Shown piece by piece: positions 35,337 to 44,831 of a stretch of 64,000 nt of DNA. Position 1 is the stretch's first letter; the number at the start of each line of letters is the position of its first letter. The notes under the pieces are model-generated. The model made no database searches. It had not been told where the DNA came from and saw only the letters and a list, made by a program, of their open reading frames with translations. Source of the DNA: CAVYGN01 sp964413265 (GTDB lineage Bacteria > Spirochaetota > Brevinematia > Brevinematales > JAOACQ01); the NCBI GenBank assembly GCA_964413265.1, contig CAYPRX010000037.1, positions 157,921 to 221,920 of the forward strand. Reading direction: 5' to 3'. The translations under genes were made by a program, and so were the position numbers.

Positions 35337-36441
35337 ACGGTATTTCCTTTACAAAATTGTTATCTACAATGAGAGTGAGCTTAGCTTTGCCTAGCGTCTT
35401 GAAGCAGAGTATGATATTATTTCCGTAATTCTGGGTCTGGTTATATATTTCCTTCTCGTCGTTAGCCTCATCTGTCAGCATAATTTTGACGTTAGCCTGA
35501 CTCTTATTTAAAGAATCGTCCTGTGAAGGCCCGGTTTCATTAGATGAAATGGTGGACATATTTTCAAGTTTGAAACTGAAAATTCTAAACCTGGTTTTCT
35601 GCCTTTTAACCGCATCATCTTCGAAAACTCCGACTTGAAGATGAATCTCTGAATTTCTTGGTATTATCGAATTGGAGAGAATATTCTGGCTTATTATCAA
35701 ACCGTCTTCGTCGGGGTTCTGGACAGGTTCTTCCTGAATAACAGGCTGTATGGAATTTGCGATCAGAGTTTTTGCTACCAGTTCGAGAGACTGTCTGGAA
35801 TAATCGGCGACCCTGAATTGGCCTTCAGCAATATCGGAATTAACAAGCAGTTTCATTTTTACGGTTCTGTCAACCTCCTGGTTGGGTTGAATGTCCTGGC
35901 TGATCACGGTATCGACGGGATAATCATGGCTCTGGATTACAGTTATATCATAGCTGATATTGAGCTTTGTCAGGGTCTGTTCCGCCTCTTCCCTCTTCAA
36001 GCCGGTCAGCGAAGGAACGATATACACATCCTTACCCATACTTACAAGAAGTATGACTGTCCGGCCTTTTCTGACCGCAAGTCCCTGCTGGGGTAATTGT
36101 TCTATTACGGTAAATTTGGGGGTATTTGTATCAAATTTACTGTCGATTTCAACTGAAAGACCCTTTTCCTGGAGAGCGATTGAAGCGTTTATTACATTCA
36201 GGCCGGTAACTGAAGGAACTTTAACGATCGGTCCTGCAATACTGGATATGAATAGGACAATAATGGCTACGATAACGGCGGTGAGACATGCGAGAATAAA
36301 AACAAAAAACATTCTCCTGACAAATCTTGTATAAATATCAGCTCCTTTGGCGCTGAAATAGTCCCTCGTTTTCTTCTCAAATTTAAAAATTGTTATCTTT
36401 AGGGTCTGAAATAACTGCAATGGTGCTTTTGCTTCATTCAT
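35329..36441 (-). CDS. membrane-anchored PASTA-domain protein
   Basis: 370 residues: cytoplasmic N-terminus of about 40, one membrane helix (about 43-68), then three PASTA units (VPSVTGLNVINASIALQEKG; VPSLTGLKREEAEQTLTKLN; a weaker RVADYSRQSLELVAKTLIAN) and a C-terminal beta segment of about 90 residues. PASTA units bind peptidoglycan or muropeptides and normally sit on PknB-type kinases, but there is no kinase domain here. It lies between fmt and rpe in a tight housekeeping operon. Confidence 0.88.
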   Translation of the reverse strand: MNEAKAPLQLFQTLKITIFKFEKKTRDYFSAKGADIYTRFVRRMFFVFILACLTAVIVAIIVLFISSIAGPIVKVPSVTGLNVINASIALQEKGLSVEIDSKFDTNTPKFTVIEQLPQQGLAVRKGRTVILLVSMGKDVYIVPSLTGLKREEAEQTLTKLNISYDITVIQSHDYPVDTVISQDIQPNQEVDRTVKMKLLVNSDIAEGQFRVADYSRQSLELVAKTLIANSIQPVIQEEPVQNPDEDGLIISQNILSNSIIPRNSEIHLQVGVFEDDAVKRQKTRFRIFSFKLENMSTISSNETGPSQDDSLNKSQANVKIMLTDEANDEKEIYNQTQNYGNNIILCFKTLGKAKLTLIVDNNFVKEIPYE

Positions 36442-36452
36442 TTTTATTCTCC

Positions 36453-37397
36453 TTAAAAGATCCTGCCGATTACCGGCCTGTAACCATTAATAAAGCTCTT
36501 GTAATCCATTTCTTTTTTACCCCATGGTTTAAGTTTCAATAGTGATAAAAAACCTTCCCTGCATTCTACTATAAGTCCTTTTTTATCTGCGGAGCATATA
36601 AAACCAGGCCGGCCCTTAGGCCTGCCATGAGTAGTTTTATTGATCTCAAGGAGAGTTATATTTATCCTGCCTGATGTTCCGTTATACACTGTAAAAATTC
36701 CCGGCCATGGAAAATAGGCTCTCCATTTGTTATATATTTCTGTGGACGATTGTTTTGCGAAATCTACAAGTCCATCGTTTTTTTTCAGCATCCTGGTGAA
36801 ACTTGCAGCCGAATCATCCTGTCTGACAGCCTTAATATTTTCTTCTTCAATGCCCTTAACGGCTTCCAGAAGCAGTTTTGCTCCCTCCTGAGCTAGCCTT
36901 TCAGAAAGAATTTGATAATTATCTTCCGCTCTGATATCGATCCTTCTTTGAAGCAAAATATCTCCCCTGTCTACTTCCTTGACCATGTACTGAACCGTTA
37001 CCCCCGTGACAGTATCACCGTTCGCAAGAGCAGCCTGAATAGGTGACGCACCGCGGTATAAGGGAAGAAGAGAGGCGTGAAGGTTTATGGAAGAAAATTT
37101 TGGAATTGAGAGCAGGTATTCGGGCAGGATCATACCAAATGATACAACTACGGACAGATCCGGTTTAAGGCCGAGCATTTGTTCCTTGAATCCTTCTTCC
37201 TTTAAGCTTGCGGGCTGAATTATCGGAATATTATGAGCTATCGCAAATGACTTTACATCAGTTTCGCAGACATTTTTCAAACCTCGTCCGCATACTGAAT
37301 CCCTGTTAGTGACGACCGCTGCTATATCATACTCAAGGCTTAAAGCCTCAAGAGAAGGAATTGAAAATTCAGAACTTCCCCAAAAAAGGATCCTCAT
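36453..37397 (-). CDS. fmt: methionyl-tRNA formyltransferase
   Basis: 314 residues. Formyltransferase core SINLHASLLPLYRGASPIQAA with the SLLP folate motif, NGDTVTGVTVQYM and DRGDILLQ, followed by the C-terminal OB-like tRNA-binding domain (YNKWRAYFPWPGIFTVYNG). Formylates initiator Met-tRNA. ATGA overlap with def, its functional partner. Confidence 0.95.
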   Translation of the reverse strand: MRILFWGSSEFSIPSLEALSLEYDIAAVVTNRDSVCGRGLKNVCETDVKSFAIAHNIPIIQPASLKEEGFKEQMLGLKPDLSVVVSFGMILPEYLLSIPKFSSINLHASLLPLYRGASPIQAALANGDTVTGVTVQYMVKEVDRGDILLQRRIDIRAEDNYQILSERLAQEGAKLLLEAVKGIEEENIKAVRQDDSAASFTRMLKKNDGLVDFAKQSSTEIYNKWRAYFPWPGIFTVYNGTSGRINITLLEINKTTHGRPKGRPGFICSADKKGLIVECREGFLSLLKLKPWGKKEMDYKSFINGYRPVIGRIF

Positions 37398-37924
37398 AGG
37401 CAGATATCCCCGAATTTTTTTCTGTTTTTATCCAGTATTTCCTCAATTCTTTCTTTATTTTTATTCCTGTCTTTATGTTCAAGATAATCAATGAACAGTT
37501 TCCCATCGAGATGGTCCATTTCATGCTGAAGAACCCTGGCAAAATAATTTTCTGCATCAATTAAAATGGACTTACCGCCTGGCAGTGTCCCTCTCAATTT
37601 TATCGATTTAGGTCTAGATACCATGCCCCAGACATCTGGAACCGACAGGCATCCTTCTTCATATTCAACTTCCTCGAAGGATCTGTATATAATAGAAGGG
37701 TTCAACAGGGTGATCTTTTTTTCATCACCAGTTTTTGAGAGATCAATAAGCATGATCTTTTTAGGAATTCCGATCTGGGTAGCCGCAAGCCCTACGCCGC
37801 CCTCATCAAGCGTGTCAATCATGTCATGAACGATCTTCATTATATCTTTATCAACTATCTTGATTTCTTCGGCCCTTTGCCTCAAAACAGGGTTTCCATA
37901 TGTAACTATTTCCATTTTCGCCAT
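37394..37924 (-). CDS. def: peptide deformylase
   Basis: 176 residues with the three deformylase motifs GVGLAATQIG, EEGCLSVP and LQHEMDHLDG, the Cys and two His binding the metal. Removes the N-formyl group from nascent proteins. First gene of the def-fmt-PASTA-rpe unit; AGAGG lies upstream of the ATG. Confidence 0.96.
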   Translation of the reverse strand: MAKMEIVTYGNPVLRQRAEEIKIVDKDIMKIVHDMIDTLDEGGVGLAATQIGIPKKIMLIDLSKTGDEKKITLLNPSIIYRSFEEVEYEEGCLSVPDVWGMVSRPKSIKLRGTLPGGKSILIDAENYFARVLQHEMDHLDGKLFIDYLEHKDRNKNKERIEEILDKNRKKFGDICL

Positions 37925-38055
37925 TACTGCCCTACCTCTTATCTTTTGAAGACATATATTTTAAAGAATAAGGGGCTTAAAGCCAATATTTGAGACTATA
38001 ATTTTTTATCAGGCCAGCTTAAAATAAAATAAGTAAAAATAAAAAAATGAAAAAC

Positions 38056-38082
38056 TAAGGCATTTTCTAATTCTGCCGATTT
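38056..38082 (+). promoter_or_regulatory. sigma-28-like promoter for flaA
   Basis: TAAGGCAT (5 of 8), exactly 11 bp, then GCCGATTT (6 of 8, core GCCGAT intact). It lies 33 bp upstream of the flaA ATG, leaving a short leader with the AGGAG ribosome-binding site. Confidence 0.55.
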
Positions 38083-38115
38083 TTAAGTAAGATTATCAAA
38101 AGTAGGAGCGCTCTC

Positions 38116-39099
38116 ATGAAAAAGAAACCAGCCATATACTGTATGATATTTTTATTCTTTTGTATGACTAATGCGAGTGCGGTGATAACCAGAACTCTTA
38201 TTGATTTCTCTAAATATGATGAAAATGTGAAGGCGCAATTCCCTGAGCCGGAGGAAAGTTATATAACAAATGTCGACGGTTTTCCAAAGGTTGTTGTAGG
38301 GTATAGAGATTATATGCTCGAAAACTGGAGGGTAGAATTGAACGAGTCTGCCGATATGATAAATAACAGGATAAACAGTTTTTGTAAACCGGTGATGAGC
38401 CAGCGTTTCAGCACTACCCTTGGCGTCAGGGTACATTTCCCTGGCTGGAATAACAACAGTTATGCTGTAATAAAACCGCCTTTCTTCATTAAAATCTACG
38501 ATACAAACGGTCAGTTCGCGAATGCTGAAAACGGTGTTATGCCCAACGTAGCGGAAATCAAAAGCCTCTCAATATGGGTAAACGGCAGGAATTACCGTGT
38601 CGGGATTGCAATACGTCTAAAGGACCGATTTGAAAATATACATGAGTTCTTCTTCGGCTGGCTTTACTTTGACGGATGGAGAAAGCTCATCTACACAAAT
38701 CCGAATTTCACGGAAAGGATTTCATCCAAGACACTTTCCAGGGAACCTCTTTATCCGTTCGATATTCCTTACTATTCGCTTGATTCGATAGTTGTATACC
38801 GTCCTGCTGGCCAGCTCGGAGGGGATTTTGTTACTTATATAAAATCGGTTGAAATGGAATATACGCCTTATATAGTTGATAGTGAAGTCACTCAGGATAT
38901 CAAAGACGAGCAGGTGTGGGGAATAATAACTGCCAGAACCAAAAAAAGGATGGATATAGAGAACATGAAATTCACGGAAGATCTTTACCTGTACCAGCAG
39001 GAAAAGAAGAGAATGCAAATAAGCAACTTGTCTAATGCGATCAACCATGTTGCGACTAATGCATCCTCATCCTCGTCTGCGGCATCGACCAATAAATAG
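38116..39099 (+). CDS. flaA: flagellar filament sheath protein FlaA
   Basis: 327 residues with a signal peptide (about 1-23). The mature protein begins with the FlaA hallmark TLIDFSKYDENVKAQFPEPE and continues with EIKSLSIWVNGRNYRVGIAI, LKDRFENIHEFFFGWLYFDG and FDIPYYSLDSIVVYR. FlaA is exported by Sec to the periplasm and coats the FlaB core of spirochaete flagella, affecting stiffness. The C-terminus ends in a Ser/Ala/Thr-rich tail. It has its own sigma-28-like promoter and an intrinsic terminator, so is monocistronic. Confidence 0.93.
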   Translation: MKKKPAIYCMIFLFFCMTNASAVITRTLIDFSKYDENVKAQFPEPEESYITNVDGFPKVVVGYRDYMLENWRVELNESADMINNRINSFCKPVMSQRFSTTLGVRVHFPGWNNNSYAVIKPPFFIKIYDTNGQFANAENGVMPNVAEIKSLSIWVNGRNYRVGIAIRLKDRFENIHEFFFGWLYFDGWRKLIYTNPNFTERISSKTLSREPLYPFDIPYYSLDSIVVYRPAGQLGGDFVTYIKSVEMEYTPYIVDSEVTQDIKDEQVWGIITARTKKRMDIENMKFTEDLYLYQQEKKRMQISNLSNAINHVATNASSSSSAASTNK

Positions 39100-39123
39100 A
39101 TTTCTGAATTGAACATAAAAAGG

Positions 39124-39156
39124 CCCCGCTTCAAGATCAGGAGTGGGGTTTTTTTA
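39124..39156 (+). terminator. intrinsic terminator after flaA
   Basis: Arms CCCCGCT and AGTGGGG (one G-U pair) around an 11-nt loop, followed by a run of seven or more T, 24 bp after the flaA stop. Confidence 0.8.
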
Positions 39157-39194
39157 AGCCTAACCAATGCTGACACAATCTGTAAAGACTTTTC

Positions 39195-39223
39195 TTGATT
39201 ATACATTGTGACGGGATTATAAT
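39195..39223 (+). promoter_or_regulatory. sigma-70-type promoter for the peptide ABC importer
   Basis: TTGATT at 39195-39200, 17-bp spacer, TATAAT at 39218-39223; 38 bp before the first binding-protein gene. Confidence 0.6.
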
Positions 39224-39261
39224 CTTGGGCGGATAAAAGTGTTATCGGCAAGGAAAAGTCG

Positions 39262-41010
39262 ATGAAATGGCTGCAATTAAGGTATATTTTACTTTTATTA
39301 TTGGTGCCGCTGTCTGCTGCGGCATTTTCCGGTGATCCGGCAGCCGTGAGGGGCGGTACGCTGACTATCAATAAGCAGGAATTTCCCAAATCTTTCAATT
39401 TATATATAAATCCCTCCGTCGATGCATCCGATGTTTTCAACCTGGTCTACGATACCCTTCTCGATATAGACCCCGATACCCTTGAATTCGAACCCCTCAT
39501 CGCCAGATCATGGACAATATCGGCGGATAAAAAAACATTCATTTTTAAAATTGATAAAGGGGCCAGGTGGTCGGACGGAATGCCCATAACCGCCTTTGAT
39601 GTCAAATTTACCTACGATGTCATCATGAATACAAACAATATGACATCAGTCCAGAGGATTTTTTTTTCAAGGTTTGAAGAACCCATCGTGCTTGATGATT
39701 ACACAATCAAATTCAGGGTAAAATTCGTACATTATCTTAATTTTTCAAACCTTGCCGGACTGAATATCCTGCCGAGACATATTTTTGAGGGTAAAGACTT
39801 TAACAAGAGCTTCAACATGGTTCTGCCCTGTTCAAGCGGCCCGTATGAGCTTACTGAAGTAAAAGAGGGCCGTTTCTATATTTTATCAAAGTCTGCTAAT
39901 TATTGGGCTGAAAATCTGCCCAGCAGGGTCCATATGTTCAATTTCGACAAGATTGAATATAAAATCATCAGGGATAATAATATCTCTTTTGAAGCATTCA
40001 AGCGTGGCGATTTCGATGTTTATACGAGTACAGGACCAAACCAGATCACACCAAAGAGATGGTTTACAGAGACAGACGGTGAGATATTTCAAAAAAACTG
40101 GGTCATAAAGCAGAAAATTTATAGCCATTTTATCAGGGGATTCAGGGGACTTGCGCTCAATATGAGAAGGCCTCTTTTCGCCGATTTAAGGGTGAGGACA
40201 GCCCTCTCTATGCTTCTGGACAGGGAGACGATTATAGATAAGATTCTTTACGGGTTTGAGAAACCAATCAATTCATACTGGCCCAGCATTAGTGATAATT
40301 ACCCCATCCCTTATGACCCCGCCAAAGCGGAAGAACTTCTTACCCTGGCAGGTTATGACAGACTGGACAGGGATGGCTACCTAATAAATAAAAGGGGGTC
40401 AAGGCTCGAATTCACAATACTTTCCAGGCAGGACGATGAAACGGTAAAATATCTGACTCTTTATGTCCAATCCTGCAGGAAGGCGGGGGTAAAAGTCAAT
40501 CTTGAGCTCACCTCATGGTCAAGCCTGCTTAAAAAAGCGGATGATTATAATTTTGATGCTGTCAATATAGGCTGGCAGAGCTCTATATTCGACGATCCGG
40601 AACAGCTCTGGCACTCAAGACATATAGTGGACGTGGCCGGAAACAATCTTCCTGGCTATAAAAATTCCAGGGTGGATGCTCTCATTGATTCTCTTGCCGG
40701 AATTTTCAGCGTCCGGGTCAGGAATTCCGTAATAGCACAAATAGACAAAATAATTTATCCTGAATCTCCGTATATATTGTTCTGGGATTACGATTTTTAT
40801 CCGCTTTTTTATAAAAACGAGTTCGGAAAGCCGAAAACCGTCGTTTCCAGAATCGGGAAATTTTATTACTATAATATTGACATACAGATAATAAGCTACT
40901 GGTGGTACGATCCAGTGAAAGTGAGAACTCTTAAGGATGCCGAAAAAATGGGTAAAGCTCTGCCACCTGAACCTCTTTTGGTCCGGTACGACGAACTGGC
41001 GAAAAAATAA
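39262..41010 (+). CDS. extracellular solute-binding protein, family 5 (first of a tandem pair)
   Basis: 582 residues, signal peptide about 1-23 (LLVPLSAAAFSG). SBP_bac_5 features: YDTLLDIDPDTLEFEPLIA, GARWSDGMPITAFDVKFTYD, FEAFKRGDFDVY, LALNMRRPLFADLRVRTALS and DPEQLWHSRH. The FEAFK and MRRPLF motifs resemble E. coli YejA of the YejABEF importer. No lipobox, so probably free in the periplasm. About half its residues appear shared with the next gene, a tandem duplication. Confidence 0.88.
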   Translation: MKWLQLRYILLLLLVPLSAAAFSGDPAAVRGGTLTINKQEFPKSFNLYINPSVDASDVFNLVYDTLLDIDPDTLEFEPLIARSWTISADKKTFIFKIDKGARWSDGMPITAFDVKFTYDVIMNTNNMTSVQRIFFSRFEEPIVLDDYTIKFRVKFVHYLNFSNLAGLNILPRHIFEGKDFNKSFNMVLPCSSGPYELTEVKEGRFYILSKSANYWAENLPSRVHMFNFDKIEYKIIRDNNISFEAFKRGDFDVYTSTGPNQITPKRWFTETDGEIFQKNWVIKQKIYSHFIRGFRGLALNMRRPLFADLRVRTALSMLLDRETIIDKILYGFEKPINSYWPSISDNYPIPYDPAKAEELLTLAGYDRLDRDGYLINKRGSRLEFTILSRQDDETVKYLTLYVQSCRKAGVKVNLELTSWSSLLKKADDYNFDAVNIGWQSSIFDDPEQLWHSRHIVDVAGNNLPGYKNSRVDALIDSLAGIFSVRVRNSVIAQIDKIIYPESPYILFWDYDFYPLFYKNEFGKPKTVVSRIGKFYYYNIDIQIISYWWYDPVKVRTLKDAEKMGKALPPEPLLVRYDELAKK

Positions 41011-41032
41011 AATTTTATCGGAGGAGTGTATT

Positions 41033-42742
41033 GTGAAATACATTTTGATTTCGGTAATAACCCTTTTCATTGGAGTCTTTTTGTGGAGCGAACCGGTGGC
41101 TGTTAGGGGCGGTGTTCTGACACTGAACACACCCGAATTTCCATCCTCGTTCAACTCATTTATCAATAATGAAATTGACGTCGATCTGGTCACATCGCTG
41201 GTTTATGATTCCCTTCTGAATATAAATCCAAATACCCTTGAATTTGAGCCGCTTATAGCCAGTTCCTGGCAGGTTTCTACGGATAAAAAATCCTTTACTT
41301 TTATTATAGACCCAAGGGCCAGGTGGTCGGATGGTTTTCCGATAACCCCGGAAGATGTGAGTTTCACATATGATACGATCATGGACAGCAATAATCTTAC
41401 TTCAGTCTTAAGGCTCTTCTTCGACCGCTTTGAAAAGCCTGTAATTACAGGTAAAGACAAGATTCAATTCATAGCAAAAACCGTCAATTACAATAATTTT
41501 GTAACACTTGCCGGAATGAATATACTGCCTAAGCATCTTTATCAGGGTAAGGATTTTAACAAAAGCTTCAACATGGAGCTTCCGGGTTCAAGCGGTCCTT
41601 ATGCCCTCACTGAAGTAAGGGACGGCAGGAGCTATGTCCTTACCAGAAGAAAAGATTACTGGGCTGATATTCTGCCCAATCGTGCCCATATGTTTAATTT
41701 TGACAGAATAATATTCAAGGTTATCCGTGAAACTGATGTTGCTTTCGAGGCATTTAAAAAGGGAGATTTCGATGTCTTTCCTGCTACACCATGGCGCTGG
41801 GTCAATCAGACAGACTCCGAGAAATTCAAAAAGAACTGGATAGTAAAGCAGAAGATACATAACCATACTCCGATGGGTTTCGTTGGTCTTGCCCTTAACA
41901 TGAGAAGACCTATTTTTAAAGATATCAGGGTCAGGAAGGCCCTCTTCATGCTTCTGGATAGAAAAACAATTATCGATAAGCTGCGTTTCGGAATGGATGT
42001 CCCATTGAATTCTTATTTTCCTAATTTGAACGATAACGCTTTCTTGCCGTATAACCCTGAAGGTGCAAAGAAACTTTTAAGGCATGCAGGATACGACAAG
42101 CTTGACAGGGAAGGTTATCTCGTCAATGCCGAGGGGAAAAGACTTGAGTTTTCAATACTCTCGGTGATAAATAACGATGCTGAAAAATATCTTACCGTTT
42201 ATGCACAATCCTGTAAGGAAGCAGGGGTCAAGGTTGATCTAGACCTTACGTCAATAGCCACCCTGACAAAGAATGTGAACGAATATAATTTTGACGCAGT
42301 GAGGATGGGTTTCACGGGTTCTCTGTTTGAAGATCCTGAACAGCTCTGGCATTCCAGGCATGCGGACGAATTAAACGGGAATAATTTTCCCGGCTATAAA
42401 AACCCCGAAGTTGACGCTCTTATCGATTCACTTCCTCCCATCTTTAATGCAGCTGAAAGGAACAAGGTGATCCGCAGAATCGATTCAATAATATATTCGG
42501 ATGTTCCGTACATTCTTTTCTGGTGGCACAATTATTACATGGTGTTTTATAAAAACGTTTTCGGTTATCCCAAGACCTGTGTATCGAAATACGGTTCATT
42601 TGATGTTGAAAGCGAGATAATCAGTTACTGGTGGTATGATCCGGCAAAGCAGAAAAAACTTCAGGATGCCCAGAGAAGCGGGGGACCCCTTCCTTCGGAA
42701 CCTGTCGATATTTATTACGACAAGCTCTCCAGCGGCAAATAG
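41033..42742 (+). CDS. extracellular solute-binding protein, family 5 (second of a tandem pair)
   Basis: 569 residues beginning with GTG at 41033 after GGAGGAG; signal peptide about 1-19. Same architecture as its neighbour: YDSLLNINPNTLEFEPLIA, RARWSDGFPITPEDVSFTYD, FEAFKKGDFDVF, LALNMRRPIFKDIRVRKALF, DPEQLWHSRH. The ligand-facing stretch near residue 250 differs from the first copy (FPATPWRWVNQT versus YTSTGPNQITPKRW), hinting at different specificity. The frame remains open upstream to 40937 within the first gene. Confidence 0.88.
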   Translation: MKYILISVITLFIGVFLWSEPVAVRGGVLTLNTPEFPSSFNSFINNEIDVDLVTSLVYDSLLNINPNTLEFEPLIASSWQVSTDKKSFTFIIDPRARWSDGFPITPEDVSFTYDTIMDSNNLTSVLRLFFDRFEKPVITGKDKIQFIAKTVNYNNFVTLAGMNILPKHLYQGKDFNKSFNMELPGSSGPYALTEVRDGRSYVLTRRKDYWADILPNRAHMFNFDRIIFKVIRETDVAFEAFKKGDFDVFPATPWRWVNQTDSEKFKKNWIVKQKIHNHTPMGFVGLALNMRRPIFKDIRVRKALFMLLDRKTIIDKLRFGMDVPLNSYFPNLNDNAFLPYNPEGAKKLLRHAGYDKLDREGYLVNAEGKRLEFSILSVINNDAEKYLTVYAQSCKEAGVKVDLDLTSIATLTKNVNEYNFDAVRMGFTGSLFEDPEQLWHSRHADELNGNNFPGYKNPEVDALIDSLPPIFNAAERNKVIRRIDSIIYSDVPYILFWWHNYYMVFYKNVFGYPKTCVSKYGSFDVESEIISYWWYDPAKQKKLQDAQRSGGPLPSEPVDIYYDKLSSGK

Positions 42743-42750
42743 GGGGTGCG

Positions 42751-43779
42751 ATGGGTCCATATTTTCTTAAAAGGTTTATCCTGATCTTTCCTACCCTCTT
42801 TGGAATAACTATTGCCTGTTTTTTGATTATGCAGGCAGTTCCGGGTGGACCAATAGAACAGGCGCTTGAAAAGATTAAAAAAGCTCAGCAGGAATCCGGT
42901 CAGGGCGGATTGCAGTCTTCTATGACGGCGGAGGAACTTGAAAATATCAAGCGATATTACGGTTTTGATAAACCGGTTCTGGTTCGGTATTTTACATGGC
43001 TGGGTAAACTCGTTCAGTTTGATCTGGGCGTATCATATACATACGAGAAACCGGTAAGTGATGTGATTTTCAGCCGACTTCCTGTATCACTTACGTTCGG
43101 TATTACCAGCCTTCTCCTCACTTATCTTATATGTATACCACTGGGGATAAAAAAGGCGCTCTCCAACAGGCAGACATTCGATCAGGTTTCAAGCGTTCTC
43201 ATTTTTACAGGGTATTCCATTCCTCCTTTCGTGCTGGGAGTAATTCTCATCGTATTATTCGGAGGAGGCAGCTTCCTAAATTTATTTCCAATAAGTGGTT
43301 TTGTATCGGATAATTTTGATCAGCTGGCGTTTTTCAGCAAAATCTGGGATGTAGTCTCTCATATGTTTTTGCCTGTAGTTTGCTATACTATAGGGAATTT
43401 CGCTGCGCTATCCCTGCTTATGAAAAATTCAATGATGGAGCAGTTAAGCCAGGATTATATGAGGACAGCTCTGGCAAAGGGCCTTTCGTACAAACAGGCA
43501 GTATTGCGCCATGCCCTTCAGAATTCGCTGATTCCTATAGCTACTAATATCGGCACTATTATAGGAGTGGTGCTGTCAGGGTCCATATTCATAGAGACGA
43601 TCTTCACAATAGACGGGATGGGGCTTCTAGGGTATGAATCCATAGTCAACAGGGATTATCCGGTCGCTCTGGGGATAATTGTAATATCCAGCCTTCTCTT
43701 CCTCGTAGGCAGGATAATATCGGATTTCTGCATAGTTGTCGTGGATCCCAGGATAAGATTAGGGGGGAGGTCCGTATGA
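42751..43779 (+). CDS. peptide ABC transporter permease, YejB/OppB type
   Basis: 342 residues, six membrane helices. RFILIFPTLFGITIACFLIM, a periplasmic loop after helix 1 (VPGGPIEQALEKI..., typical of YejB) and the EAA loop DYMRTALAKGLSYKQAVLRHA are visible. Forms the channel with the next gene; a 4-bp overlap couples them. Confidence 0.92.
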   Translation: MGPYFLKRFILIFPTLFGITIACFLIMQAVPGGPIEQALEKIKKAQQESGQGGLQSSMTAEELENIKRYYGFDKPVLVRYFTWLGKLVQFDLGVSYTYEKPVSDVIFSRLPVSLTFGITSLLLTYLICIPLGIKKALSNRQTFDQVSSVLIFTGYSIPPFVLGVILIVLFGGGSFLNLFPISGFVSDNFDQLAFFSKIWDVVSHMFLPVVCYTIGNFAALSLLMKNSMMEQLSQDYMRTALAKGLSYKQAVLRHALQNSLIPIATNIGTIIGVVLSGSIFIETIFTIDGMGLLGYESIVNRDYPVALGIIVISSLLFLVGRIISDFCIVVVDPRIRLGGRSV

Positions 43780-44813
43780 AAATATCCCCCATTACAAAAA
43801 AAAGGCTTCTTAATTTTATGAAAATGAAGAGGGCTTATTATTCATTTCTTGTGCTCGCGGTCCTCTTTATAATATCGCTTTTTGCAGATTTCATTGCCAA
43901 TGATCAGCCCATAGTAGTTTTTTATAAGGGGAAGTTATTTTTCCCTGTGCTGAGATTTTATTCCGGAGATAATTTCGGGTTGAGAGCAACGGATGTGCCT
44001 AATTATAAAGAAATAAATTCTAGTCCTGCCTTCAGGGAAGATGGACGTAACTTCATAATCTTTCCAATTATTCCATATGGTTTTAACGAATCCCTGCTTA
44101 CTCTGCCGGGCAACCCGCCGACGCCTCCAACCTTGCAAAACCTTCTCGGAACTGATGACCGTGGAAGGGATATCCTGACACGACTTCTGTACGGCTTCAG
44201 GATCAGTTTCAGTTTCGCCCTGCTGATCACTTTCTCCAGCATGGCGCTTGGAACTATAATTGGTGCGATACAGGGGTTTTACGGCGGAGTTTTTGACCTT
44301 TTAATGCAGAGGCTTATAGAAATAATATCGGCTCTGCCATTCCTTTACATTGTCATTATTCTAGGTAGCTCTCTCGGCCAGAGTTTTGTCATCCTGCTGA
44401 TAGTGTTCACAATTTTTGAGTGGATTGACATCTCATATTACCTGAGATCCGAGTTTTACAAATTGAGGGAAATGCCGTTCGTTGAGGCTTCTAAAGCCCT
44501 CGGCGCGGGCAACTTTTATATAATGTTCAGGCATATTTTGCCAAACGCAATGACGCCAATTGTCACTTTTTTCCCATTTACTCTGATAGGTGCGATTTTT
44601 TCACTTTCAGCACTGGATTTTCTTGGATTCGGTCTTCCTGCCCCTACCCCCAGCATCGGGGAGCTCCTTCACCAGGGATTGGGCAATATTTTTTCTTACT
44701 GGCTGTCATTATTTCCGGCCGCATTTTTGTTTTTTATACTTCTCCTTACAGCTTTTGTCGGAGAAGGGGTAAGGGATGCCTTTGATCCCAGGGAATATTT
44801 CAAACTTAAGTAA
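43776..44813 (+). CDS. peptide ABC transporter permease, YejE/OppC type
   Basis: 345 residues. After helix 1 comes a long periplasmic insert (about 45-130, with IVVFYKGKLFFPVLRFYSGD and FPIIPYGFNES) typical of YejE-like proteins, then LLGTDDRGRDILTRLLYGFR, and the EAA loop FVEASKALGAGNFYIMFRHI. Partner of the preceding permease. Confidence 0.92.
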   Translation: MKISPITKKRLLNFMKMKRAYYSFLVLAVLFIISLFADFIANDQPIVVFYKGKLFFPVLRFYSGDNFGLRATDVPNYKEINSSPAFREDGRNFIIFPIIPYGFNESLLTLPGNPPTPPTLQNLLGTDDRGRDILTRLLYGFRISFSFALLITFSSMALGTIIGAIQGFYGGVFDLLMQRLIEIISALPFLYIVIILGSSLGQSFVILLIVFTIFEWIDISYYLRSEFYKLREMPFVEASKALGAGNFYIMFRHILPNAMTPIVTFFPFTLIGAIFSLSALDFLGFGLPAPTPSIGELLHQGLGNIFSYWLSLFPAAFLFFILLLTAFVGEGVRDAFDPREYFKLK

Positions 44814-44831
44814 TAATTACGGCGGTTATTT

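Noticed and set aside
39242..39249. TTATCGGC, the reverse of a sigma-28 -10 element
   Set aside because: No minus-strand gene starts nearby in the correct direction; it sits in the leader of the binding-protein gene.
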